From assembly GCA_948146395.1 (NCBI GenBank), contig OX411559.1:41144739-41208738 (forward strand): 64,000 bases of DNA, given 5' to 3'. The position numbers were made by a program, and so were the translations under genes. Every line of letters starts with the position of its first letter. The first letter of the stretch is position 1. Under the pieces are notes generated by a model, which saw only the letters and a program-made list of their open reading frames with translations, was not told the DNA's origin and did no database searches. Of this stretch, positions 23,923 through 32,991 are shown one piece after another. Source of the DNA: Fragum whitleyi. Its lineage: Eukaryota; Mollusca; Bivalvia; Cardiida; Cardiidae.

Positions 23923-25541
23923 CGTTCATGTAAAGTGTTTGAGACCCAATTTTAAGGGCGCGTTATTAGTCTTGCAGTTACTTGTTCTGTACAAAATGAC
24001 CCTTTTCCACAATGTTTTGGCTAGACCGCTATAGCTTTGGCAGTCTTGTGTTGCTTAACTGCTTATACTCATGAATAGCTTCATCTTGATATATAATATA
24101 CCTGGACATACTACTTTTTTAAGCAGTCAGACTGAAAGTCTGACTTGCATATAGTGGTCGCCGGCAATCGGATCCTCACAACAACGAATTCGAATAAATC
24201 CATGAGCGTGAAAAAGTAAACCCATTCATGATTTATAGCCCGCGAAAATAATATCAGACTGAATGCCAGCTGCCTATATTTTTTGTGAACAATTCCGATT
24301 TCAAAGCCATATTTCCGAATTACGAATTTGGATATCAAAAGTCAGGGGAAAAAAAGATTTTGAACGGCGCCGAAAAGTAAACACGAAATCGAAAGTAGTC
24401 AGCGACCGTTTTTTAAAGGGACTCGTCTTTTGGAGTTACTTCCCTTACTCAGATAGGTTTATCGTTTATTTTAAAATCCGGTGTTAGGGTTCTGTCAAGG
24501 CCGCGCGATGAGAACTAAAAAATTGTAGCCTGCGAATAAAAATCAAAAGGATGGGCCCTACGTCGCGCCGAATCTTAAAATACGACATCGACGAAAATCG
24601 GACATCCGCGACGACCTGCCGTTTTGGCCTATTCCCAAACAAAAATCTTTATGGTACCCCGCACAGCGTTATGATAATCGGCGCTGTATTATCGTAAATC
24701 CAATAAATCGGGAACCATTCTATGTTAACATGTTCCTTTCCTACGAAATAGATCAAGATTAAAGGCGATCAAAGACAATTTATAACTTTTTCGCCGGGTC
24801 TCCCGAAAATGAGGCAAAAGTAAATATAAAAATAGATTCTAATGAACCCGGGCCGATTTCACAGGGTCCACGTCCATATTACACAATCACCGAAAATCAG
24901 TCTGTCCCTCTGATATTTTCAGCAGACAAACAAGTGACTTTTGCCGATTTAAATCCAAAGAAAAGCGGGGTTTTCTCACCTACTTGCTTGACAGATATTA
25001 CTGGCTTAAGTATGGTGAGAAACCCAACGTTATGACATGTTCGTTTTGAATAAAAAAAAAAAGAGAAAAGCAGAGTTAGATAGTTAACAATGGCATGTTG
25101 ATTTGTTGACTCGAGTGCAATTTTTGGGGTGGTTTTATGTATGTAGCTATTTTCTGTTAACTCGGCATGAGTATTAGCCACAACAGGAGCTATCCCTATT
25201 ATCAAGGTGGATGACGATGGAAGAAATAATGATTAAGCCCTTATTATTTTTATATTATTATACTGACCTTGTAGCAAAGCATTGGCCCTCCAAGCAGTGC
25301 TCTTTTCATCAAAAGTAAGGGCTTAAAGCATGAATAAGGCAATATTTGGGAATGAAAGGTCAGAATATAAGGCCAAAGATCTGAAGTGTAGATTTTAGCC
25401 TTAGATTTTAGAGAATTTGTTATAATTGAAATATTTCAATACTCAAATATTGTTCCGTCCTGACTGCATTCAGGCCTTTCAGGCCTTTGATCTTGGCAAT
25501 TGAAGTGTTTTAAATTGGGCCTCAAACACTTTACATGAACC
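23923..25541. mobile_element. TTAA-inserted element, family E (1.6 kb, block A)
   Basis: The left end and the complement of the right end share GTTCATGTAAAGTGTTTGAG (20 of 20). The element is flanked by TTCA (23919-23922, decayed TTAA) and TTAA (25542-25545). The empty site GAATTAAACATGACTG is intact in block X near 7457, and a similar site occurs in B near 49920. No transposase frame is visible, so it is non-autonomous. A related pair of elements lies at 51022-51982. piggyBac-like affiliation is inferred from TTAA only. Confidence 0.85.
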
Positions 25542-25770
25542 TTAAACATGACTGAGTCGTTTAATGAGAGGCTGTGTCACGCGAAAAAGTGTTTTTGTAT
25601 TGTTTGAATGGCGTTTAACGGGGCTTTTAAAAATTCGTGTCGCAACGGTACTACCGTAAAAATTAAAACCTCACGAAGTTGACCAGATAAATGATTTGGA
25701 ATGATTTTGGAATCAATTTGAATGAATGTGAATGAACGTTAGCTTGTGGAGCGAGTTAGGAGTGAAATTC

Positions 25771-25840
25771 AAGGGTAGTAAATCAATACAGCTAATTTTG
25801 ATCAAGATGAACAAAATTAGCTCTGTTTATTACCTCCCTT
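25771..25840. repeat. 70-bp hairpin, block A copy
   Basis: Counterpart of 7971-8040, with AAGGGTAGTAAAT / TTTATTACCTCCCTT outer arms and a CTAATTTTGATC / GAACAAAATTAG inner palindrome. Confidence 0.65.
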
Positions 25841-26033
25841 TAATAAAATAAACAATACTTTCTGTTTGTGTATCTTCATGTCCTAATCAGACACTTTAAG
25901 ATCCACACCAGCCAATAAAATCGTAGAATAATTTGATCAACTTTAATAAAATGTTGATCGCCTTGGCCGATTTTGAAATGTTTTCTAAAGATTTTGAGCA
26001 TTTTAAATCGATTTGAGTGAGTGTTTTGAATGA

Positions 26034-26280
26034 ATGAATGGAGTGCTGAGTGAACAATTTAGATTGGTTTTGATCGGAATGACAGTCAACTTTACGATGT
26101 TACTAACTGTACATCCTATCTCAGCCTCCAGCTGCTATCCCACTGAGGTTTACGGTTACACATCCATTAGAAGGAGTCAAATGTTGAGAGGTGTGGCGCT
26201 AATAAAGTGGATCGATCCAATGAAATACCACGATTTAAATTGGGAGACGGATACGCTACAAACTTCACTGTGACGGCGTT
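26034..26280 (-). repeat. Old SINE-like unit (A copy)
   Basis: Homologous to 8234-8480 and 50370-50620. The open frame of 79 residues is not preserved across copies. Confidence 0.5.
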
Positions 26281-26351
26281 CATGCAAAAACATTATTTGG
26301 AATAACGTTGAAAAGGTCAAGGCCATAACTGAAGGCTGTATAAATATATAA

Positions 26352-26903
26352 TGTTACGTGCCAATGTAACACGAACAAAGAAGCCAGCAACAAACTTTAC
26401 AATTAACAATATTTATTGACAATAATAACAGAATTATTGACAATATGAAACTAATACAAAAACAAATTACAATACCTTGAATGTTTAATCCTAAAGTTTT
26501 TAATTTTAGATCCAATTTATTTAAGTTCCTGGTCCACAAATAATAAGTCCAATAATATCCGAATTTAAAATTAAACACGCTTTTAAACACACTTTTAAGA
26601 TAACGAGAAATCCCCTTTTAGTTTAACACAGTACTACTAAATGAAACCATAAGTCTAAAACAAGTGAACCAAGAATGCTGTAGGAACCCCTTTATATAAT
26701 ACTATAGAACAATCTGGAATAGTATAGAACATAAGAATACTCCAGAGTCTGAATCACCTTCCAAAAGGCCTTTCTAGAAAGATCTAAAATCTTCTACATA
26801 TCTATTACCTTAAAGTGTCAAGAGATATTGGAAAATCCCCAGACTAATTCTAAAAATAGACATGGTAAATACCATTAGGTTTATTTATAGCTTATACATA
26901 ACA
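26352..26903 (-). repeat. 3' LTR
   Basis: 552 bp, identical to 32164-32715 except at 26743. On the minus strand, a TATATAAAGG box and an AATAAA (complement at 26412-26417) are visible. A 78-residue open frame inside occurs in both LTRs simply because they are the same sequence. Confidence 0.96.
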
Positions 26904-26914
26904 CTTTCCCCCTT
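26904..26914 (-). other. Polypurine tract
   Basis: AAGGGGGAAAG on the minus strand abuts the 3' LTR directly. This is the expected primer site for plus-strand DNA synthesis. Confidence 0.9.
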
Positions 26915-27178
26915 GAAAGAAAAAAGAAAGGTTTATGAAATAAATCTTTCTTTTTGTATTATCTTTAGCATATACAATGATAATATACTTTACATAATTG
27001 ATAATATCATGATTTGTTGAAACATTTCAGCACATCTAGCATGAAAATACAAACAATTTTCATCAAAAGAATTGAAAAAGAGATATATATATACAAACAT
27101 ATATACATATAAACAAAAAAATAGTGAAATGGTACTGTTAAATTCAATTTTATATTAAAGATAAGACAATTCAAAATT

Positions 27179-30100
27179 TTAGACTCTTGACAGAGCATCT
27201 GGTATAATATTGTCTTTTCCTTTAATGTGTCTTACATCAAGATCAAATTCTTGAAGTGACAAACTCCACCTCAATAATCTTTGGTTCTTACTCTTAAGTT
27301 TGTGAAGAAAACTTAAGGGATTGTGGTCACTGAAAACAACTATAGGAGAAGTTGCAGATGTTAAATAAACTTCAAAATGTTGGATTGCCAAAATCAGAGC
27401 AAGACATTCCTTTTCAATGGTGGAGTAGTTTTTCTGATGTTTGTTTAATTTTTTAGAATAATAACAAACTGGATGATCTATACCATCATCGTCTTCTTGC
27501 AAAAGAACAGCACCAATACCAACATCACTTGCATCAACAGCTAATTTGAAACATTTATAAAAATCAGGTGCTAAAAGAACTGGTGTGCTCTTTAGTATGG
27601 CTTTTAAGCGATCAAAGGCGACTTGACAGTTATCATTCCATTTGAACTTAACATTTTTCTTTAATAAATTTGTTAAAGGTTCAGCTATTATAGAAAAATT
27701 CTTACAAAACTTTCTATAGTAGCCAGCCATACCAAGAAATCGCATCAGTTGCTTTTTAGTAGCAGGCACAGGAAACTCAGAGATAGCATTGACCTTAGAT
27801 TCTAAAGGTTTAACTTGACCCTGTCCCACAAGATGTCCTAAGAAAGTAACAGTAGCATGACAAAATTCAGTTTTTCCAAGATTAACAGTCAATTTTGCAT
27901 CACTGAGACGGTCGAAGAATTGTTTGATTCTTTGAAGGTGGTCACTCCATGTATCTGTATAGATAATGACATCATCAATGTATGCGTCACAGCCATCTAA
28001 GCCAGCTATAACCATATTTACAAGCCGCTGAAACGTCGCAGGAGAATTTTTCATCCCAAACGGCATAACTTTGTACTGGTACAGACCAGTCGGAGTAGCA
28101 AATGCTGATACTTCTTTAGCCCTATCAGTGAGCGGAACTTGCCAGAATCCCTTGAGAAGGTCAAACTTGGTAACATATTTAGAATTACCGACCTTGTCAA
28201 TAAAGTCATCAATTCTTGGTATTGGAAAAGAGTCAGTTTTTGTCACAGAGTTCACTTTTCGATAGTCAGTACACATTCTGTATGTTCCATTTGGCTTTGG
28301 AACAAATATACATGGTGAACTGTAATTACTTTGGCTGGGTTCAATAAAGTCATTCTCCAATAAGTAATTCACTTCATCTTGAAGGGCTTTTTGTTTCACT
28401 GGATTCATTCTATAAGGATGTTGTTTTATTGGTTGAGAATATTCCACAATGACATCATGATATATTTTATCAGTTCTTGTGGGGATGTCAGGAAACAAGT
28501 GTTTATATTCATTAATCAACTGTTTCAGCTCTTCTCGTTGAGATGGCTCCAAATGTGAAAGTTTGTCATCAAGATTCTTTAGTATTTCAGAGTTCTCAAG
28601 TTTAGGTGGACCAGGAACAGATTTTTCACTAAAGTCTGAACTAACTTCTGATTCAATCACATTTGATTCTTGTGGGACAGTGTTTACAACTGTAATTGGT
28701 TTTGAAATAGAGCTATCTCTGTCAAAATACTTTTTTAACATATTCACATGACACATTTGTTTATTTTTACGCCTTCCGGGAGTTTTGATGATATAATTCA
28801 AATCACTTGTTTTCTTATCAATAGTATACGGGCCATAATATCTTGCCTGTAAGGGTCGGCCAGGTATTGGCAAAAGAGCAAGGACTTTATCACCTGGTTC
28901 AAATTTCCTATCAACACTATGCTTGTCATATCTTGCCTTCATTTTGCTCTGAGATGATTTAAGATTTGACCTAGCAACCTCACACGCCCTAGACAGTTTA
29001 TTTCTGAAGTCAGAAACATACTGTAACAAGTTCAAGGGTGTTTCATCATCAGCAAGAAATTTCTCTTTTAAGAGTGTTAATGGCCCGCGAACAGAATGAC
29101 CAAAAACTAACTCAAAGGGGCTAAAGCCAAGAGATTCTTGAACAGATTCTCTGACTGCAAATAATAGCAAATGAATACCTTCATCCCAATTTTTCTCAGT
29201 ATCAAAACAATATGACCTTATCATATTCTTTAGGGTCTGATGAAATCTTTCTAAAGCACCTTGACTTTCAGGGTGATAAGCAGATGACCGATATTGCTTG
29301 ATACCTAATTCATGCATAACCTGTTGGAATATGCCTGACATGAAGTTTGATCCTTGATCAGACTGAACTGATTTTGGAAGGCCAACAAAAGTAAAGAACT
29401 TGACAAGAGCCTTAACGATTGACTTTGCCTTAATGTTTCTTAAAGGAATTGCTTCGGGGAAGCGAGTAGAAGCACACATAATTGTCAACAAATATTCAGA
29501 ACCTGACTTGGTTTTTGGTAAAGGACCAACGCAGTCTATTATTATTCGACTGAAAGGTTCATCAAAAGCTGGAATGGGTTGTAACCTTGCTTTTGGAATA
29601 ACTTGGTTAGGTTTCCCTACCATTTGACAAGTGTGGCAACTTTTACAATATTTGGAAACGTCCGATTTAAGTCCAGGCCAAAAGAAATGAGTCATAATCT
29701 TGTGATAAGTCTTGTTTACACCTAAATGACCAGACATTGGACTTTCATGTGCTATACTAAGTATTTCATGGTGATATGACTTTGGAACAACAATTTGGTG
29801 ATGAACAGCCCAATCGTCATCAGCTGGGACATCAAATGGTCGCCATTTTCTCATCAGAATACCATTCTTTTTATAGTAACAAACAGGATTCTGAGACACT
29901 TCTTTTTCGGGTAATGCCCTATCAATTAACTTTGAAATCTCAGGATCATTTTGCTGTTCCTGGATTAACTTTGACTTTGAATGCGTTTCATGACCTTGGT
30001 CATTTGACCTTGGAGATGACTGACAAAATTTTGACGAGTCTGTCTGAGTATCAGGCAGACTAAGATTAAAAGACTTTTTAATCTCGTCATTGAAATATTG

Positions 30101-31963
30101 ACCAACAAAAGTATCAGTTAAGTCAATATCATTTGAATTTTTCAAGGAAGCTTTTTTAGCCATACCCCGAGTTACTGCACATGAAGGGTACAAATCAGGT
30201 ATTTCCTGCAAAATAGGATCATCTGTTTGACCTACATTAGGTGTGTCTGTTACAAGAGGATTAACAACAACCTTATCTCCAGCTAAGTCATTGCCTAGCA
30301 ATAAATGTACACCTTTAAATGGTAAAGAATGTTTAACACCAACAACCACAGAACCAGTAACCAAATCCGAGGACAAATTAACCTTATGAAGAGGAACATT
30401 AATAACACCACACTCTACACCCTGAATAAGGACACTAGTACCAGACGAAGTCTTCTCAGAAAAAGGCAGAACATCTGCTAAAATAAGAGATTGAGAAGCT
30501 CCTGTGTCTCTTAAAATTTTAATAGGGGTAGGTGGGCACATATCACCTGAAAGTGATACAAAACCATCCAACATGAACGGTTCAAAAATCTCCATACAGG
30601 AATCAGAATTTGGTTCTGCCTTAACGATTGAATTTAACTCAAAAGAAGGCTGTGATTTAGGCTGAAGGCTGGTGAGCCCTGTAGGTTTGGCTGCACTCAG
30701 TTCCTTCTTCCTTTTTAATCTAAAACATTCTGAAATAAGGTGACCTGTTTTTTTACAAAAAGTACAATGTACTCGAGATAAGGGATTTTGAACATTGGTT
30801 TCACCAGTAGACTTTGGTTTAGGTGAATTCGATTGACTAGATATGCTAGATGAATCACCAGACATAGATTTATTTTGGGGATGTGAGGAAGCAGGTTTTT
30901 GTTTATTAACAAAGGAATTTTTGTGTGTAAGGTAGTAATCATCAGCTAAGCGAGCTGCTTCATGTATAGTTTCAACATTTTTTTCATCTAAATGTGACTT
31001 AATGTCAGATTGAATGCAATTTTTGAATTGTTCAATTAATATAAGTTGTCTAAGATTATCATAATTTTGGTCTATTTTCTTAGAATAGCACCACCTGTCA
31101 AATAATTTTTCTTCGTTTCTTGCAAATTCAACGTGAGTCTGGCCAGATTCTTTTCTACAACTTCTAAATTGTTGTCTGTATGCTTCTGGAACCAGCTCAT
31201 AACCTTTGAGAATGAGTTCTTTTACAGTATCATAATCATTACTTTGTTCTGTTCTAAGTTGCGAATAAATATTGCGAGCTTTTCCTACTAAGACACTTTG
31301 GAGAAGTAAGGTCCATTGCTCCTTTGGCCATTTCAAGTTATTTGCAACTTTTTCAAAATGTTCGAAATATGTATCAACTTCATTTTCTTGAAATTGAGGG
31401 ACAAGCCTAAAATGTTTTGTTACATCAAAATGGTCATTATACATATATCTGGGCTGATTTGCTCTATCTTGAATTTCTAATTCTTTTAATCGTAATTGAA
31501 ATTCTCGTTCTTTTTCTCGTTCTCTCTCTGCTCTTTCTTCTCTTTCCCTCTCTCTTTCTATTTCTTGTTCTCTTTCTTCTCTTTCTCGTTCTTCCTTTTC
31601 TCTTTGAAATTGCCTTTCTCTTTCTTTTTCTTCAATTTCTAATTGTTTTTCTTGTAATTTTCTCTCTTCTCTCTCTCTTTCTATTTCCAATTCCTTCTCC
31701 CTTTGTTGAAGTTTTAACAGTTCAAGCTCTCTTGAGCTTGAAACTGATGGAACATCAACAATGAGAGACAGAGCCTTTTCATCAAAAATGTCCTCATCAA
31801 CAAAATATTGAACCAAAATATTCTTAATTTCATGCTTTCGCAATGAGGACTTGACTTCTTTTAATTCATAATGCTTGGCAAGATTGAGCAAATCAGGCTT
31901 TTTACCCAAATTCAATAACTCCACGGAAGGTTCGTGCGTAAATTTTTCTAAGTCAAAAGACAT
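27179..31963 (-). CDS. Gag-Pol polyprotein with integrase before reverse transcriptase
   Basis: 1594 residues in one frame, with no Gag/Pol frameshift. Order: N-terminal helical region (1-75); very Glu/Arg-rich coiled coil (about 77-165); SCAN-like capsid (about 183-348); zinc knuckle C400, C403, H408, C413; aspartic protease with DTGA at 486-489; integrase zinc finger H739, H746, C776, C779; integrase core D810, D869, E905 (the D,D35E spacing); a GPY motif near 1044-1046; reverse transcriptase with FDL at 1267-1269 and YIDD at 1328-1331; RNase H with D1477 and D1546. Catalytic residues are present throughout. Integrase upstream of RT is copia-like order in a gypsy-type protein, known from the Gmr1-like group. 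Predicted to form particles, copy its RNA and integrate. Confidence 0.96.
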   Translation of the reverse strand: MSFDLEKFTHEPSVELLNLGKKPDLLNLAKHYELKEVKSSLRKHEIKNILVQYFVDEDIFDEKALSLIVDVPSVSSSRELELLKLQQREKELEIEREREERKLQEKQLEIEEKERERQFQREKEEREREEREQEIEREREREERAEREREKEREFQLRLKELEIQDRANQPRYMYNDHFDVTKHFRLVPQFQENEVDTYFEHFEKVANNLKWPKEQWTLLLQSVLVGKARNIYSQLRTEQSNDYDTVKELILKGYELVPEAYRQQFRSCRKESGQTHVEFARNEEKLFDRWCYSKKIDQNYDNLRQLILIEQFKNCIQSDIKSHLDEKNVETIHEAARLADDYYLTHKNSFVNKQKPASSHPQNKSMSGDSSSISSQSNSPKPKSTGETNVQNPLSRVHCTFCKKTGHLISECFRLKRKKELSAAKPTGLTSLQPKSQPSFELNSIVKAEPNSDSCMEIFEPFMLDGFVSLSGDMCPPTPIKILRDTGASQSLILADVLPFSEKTSSGTSVLIQGVECGVINVPLHKVNLSSDLVTGSVVVGVKHSLPFKGVHLLLGNDLAGDKVVVNPLVTDTPNVGQTDDPILQEIPDLYPSCAVTRGMAKKASLKNSNDIDLTDTFVGQYFNDEIKKSFNLSLPDTQTDSSKFCQSSPRSNDQGHETHSKSKLIQEQQNDPEISKLIDRALPEKEVSQNPVCYYKKNGILMRKWRPFDVPADDDWAVHHQIVVPKSYHHEILSIAHESPMSGHLGVNKTYHKIMTHFFWPGLKSDVSKYCKSCHTCQMVGKPNQVIPKARLQPIPAFDEPFSRIIIDCVGPLPKTKSGSEYLLTIMCASTRFPEAIPLRNIKAKSIVKALVKFFTFVGLPKSVQSDQGSNFMSGIFQQVMHELGIKQYRSSAYHPESQGALERFHQTLKNMIRSYCFDTEKNWDEGIHLLLFAVRESVQESLGFSPFELVFGHSVRGPLTLLKEKFLADDETPLNLLQYVSDFRNKLSRACEVARSNLKSSQSKMKARYDKHSVDRKFEPGDKVLALLPIPGRPLQARYYGPYTIDKKTSDLNYIIKTPGRRKNKQMCHVNMLKKYFDRDSSISKPITVVNTVPQESNVIESEVSSDFSEKSVPGPPKLENSEILKNLDDKLSHLEPSQREELKQLINEYKHLFPDIPTRTDKIYHDVIVEYSQPIKQHPYRMNPVKQKALQDEVNYLLENDFIEPSQSNYSSPCIFVPKPNGTYRMCTDYRKVNSVTKTDSFPIPRIDDFIDKVGNSKYVTKFDLLKGFWQVPLTDRAKEVSAFATPTGLYQYKVMPFGMKNSPATFQRLVNMVIAGLDGCDAYIDDVIIYTDTWSDHLQRIKQFFDRLSDAKLTVNLGKTEFCHATVTFLGHLVGQGQVKPLESKVNAISEFPVPATKKQLMRFLGMAGYYRKFCKNFSIIAEPLTNLLKKNVKFKWNDNCQVAFDRLKAILKSTPVLLAPDFYKCFKLAVDASDVGIGAVLLQEDDDGIDHPVCYYSKKLNKHQKNYSTIEKECLALILAIQHFEVYLTSATSPIVVFSDHNPLSFLHKLKSKNQRLLRWSLSLQEFDLDVRHIKGKDNIIPDALSRV

Positions 31964-32148
31964 GGTAGCTTGTTGCTGTATTCAAATAAGAATGTAAGAT
32001 TTCGATAAATAATAGTAAAAGTGCACTCTAGATTTATCAAAATTGAAATATGAAATTAATTTCTTAAATAATTTTGAACAGCAGATTTAAATGAAGAATT
32101 TGTTTGATTTGTTTTGTTTTGTATGTTTGTCTGATATTCGTATCTCGA

Positions 32149-32160
32149 GACGAGCCCCCA
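32149..32160 (-). other. Primer-binding site matching tRNA-Pro
   Basis: TGGGGGCTCGTC on the minus strand begins three bases inside the 5' LTR. The first 12 bases match the well-known proline-tRNA primer site used by murine-type gammaretroviruses; the following bases diverge. Confidence 0.85.
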
Positions 32161-32163
32161 AAT

Positions 32164-32715
32164 TGTTACGTGCCAATGTAACACGAACAAAGAAGCCAGC
32201 AACAAACTTTACAATTAACAATATTTATTGACAATAATAACAGAATTATTGACAATATGAAACTAATACAAAAACAAATTACAATACCTTGAATGTTTAA
32301 TCCTAAAGTTTTTAATTTTAGATCCAATTTATTTAAGTTCCTGGTCCACAAATAATAAGTCCAATAATATCCGAATTTAAAATTAAACACGCTTTTAAAC
32401 ACACTTTTAAGATAACGAGAAATCCCCTTTTAGTTTAACACAGTACTACTAAATGAAACCATAAGTCTAAAACAAGTGAACCAAGAATGCTGTAGGAACC
32501 CCTTTATATAATACTATAGAACAATCTGGAATAGTATAGAACATAAGAATACTCTAGAGTCTGAATCACCTTCCAAAAGGCCTTTCTAGAAAGATCTAAA
32601 ATCTTCTACATATCTATTACCTTAAAGTGTCAAGAGATATTGGAAAATCCCCAGACTAATTCTAAAAATAGACATGGTAAATACCATTAGGTTTATTTAT
32701 AGCTTATACATAACA
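32164..32715 (-). repeat. 5' LTR
   Basis: 552 bp, starting TGTTATGTATAAGC in element orientation and ending GTAACA. Partner of 26352-26903 with one substitution (T at 32555). Confidence 0.96.
32503..32510 (-). promoter_or_regulatory. TATA box of the 5' LTR promoter
   Basis: TATATAAA on the minus strand, about 205 bases into the LTR, in the sense of the Gag-Pol frame. An AATAAA lies about 275 bases downstream, a usual U3-R arrangement. The transcription start is not determined. Confidence 0.6.
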
Positions 32716-32719
32716 ATAT

Positions 32720-32991
32720 AATACGTACTTAGTGTTTTGTTTGAAAAAAAATCTAACGAGGTTGGGGGAATTGATAATTGTCGAGGCTCTGCGGAGGTAT
32801 ATTTTTTCATACAAATCACTAAGTACGTATTGTATTTATCTTATTAGCCTTCTTTTCGTCGATGCTTCTAACATAAATGCAAGTTTCTAAAATAACCGCA
32901 TTATGGTATTGCTCTCAAAATATCCATGTTATATCATAAAAAATATTATATGAAATGTTATCACACGAATATTTGTATAGTTATAAGATAA
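32720..32991. mobile_element. Foldback element F1 with long right flank arm
   Basis: The central hairpin 32720-32831 (ATACGTACTTAGTG / CACTAAGTACGTAT) is followed by about 160 bases complementary to the sequence left of the hairpins at 50709 and 54214. The full family unit therefore seems to be a larger inverted repeat with the hairpin at its centre. The LTR element inserted close to the left end. Confidence 0.7.

Larger units (their letters stand above)
15117..26340. repeat. Block A of the segmental duplication
   Basis: Colinear with 36752-50650 (block B): the same tandem modules near 15.3-16.4 kb, the same noncoding run to 19.9 kb, the B-box/propeller gene, a 170-bp array and the 22.7-24 kb module. 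Copies differ by frequent substitutions and by private insertions: in A about 17897-18545 and 23923-25541; in B about 39077-39490, 40206-42417 and 43552-43911. The block ends at the LTR element but resumes after it. Confidence 0.85.
26352..32715 (-). mobile_element. Complete young Gmr1-like Ty3/gypsy LTR retrotransposon
   Basis: The 6364-bp element has 552-bp LTRs at both ends (TG...CA on the plus strand as well as in element orientation), a tRNA-Pro-type primer site next to the 5' LTR, a polypurine tract next to the 3' LTR and one uninterrupted Gag-Pol frame. Flanking repeats are ATATAA at 26346-26351 and 32716-32721. Block X preserves the empty site near 8536-8550. The LTRs differ at a single base (C at 26743, T at 32555). 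All parts needed for retrotransposition appear intact, so it is a candidate for current activity. Confidence 0.96.

Noticed and set aside
26354..26590. 78-residue protein in two identical copies
   Set aside because: Lies entirely within the LTR; duplicated because the LTRs are duplicates. No recognisable domain.
31417..31764. Leucine/phenylalanine-rich membrane-like protein on the plus strand
   Set aside because: Antisense shadow of the Glu/Arg-rich coiled coil of Gag.
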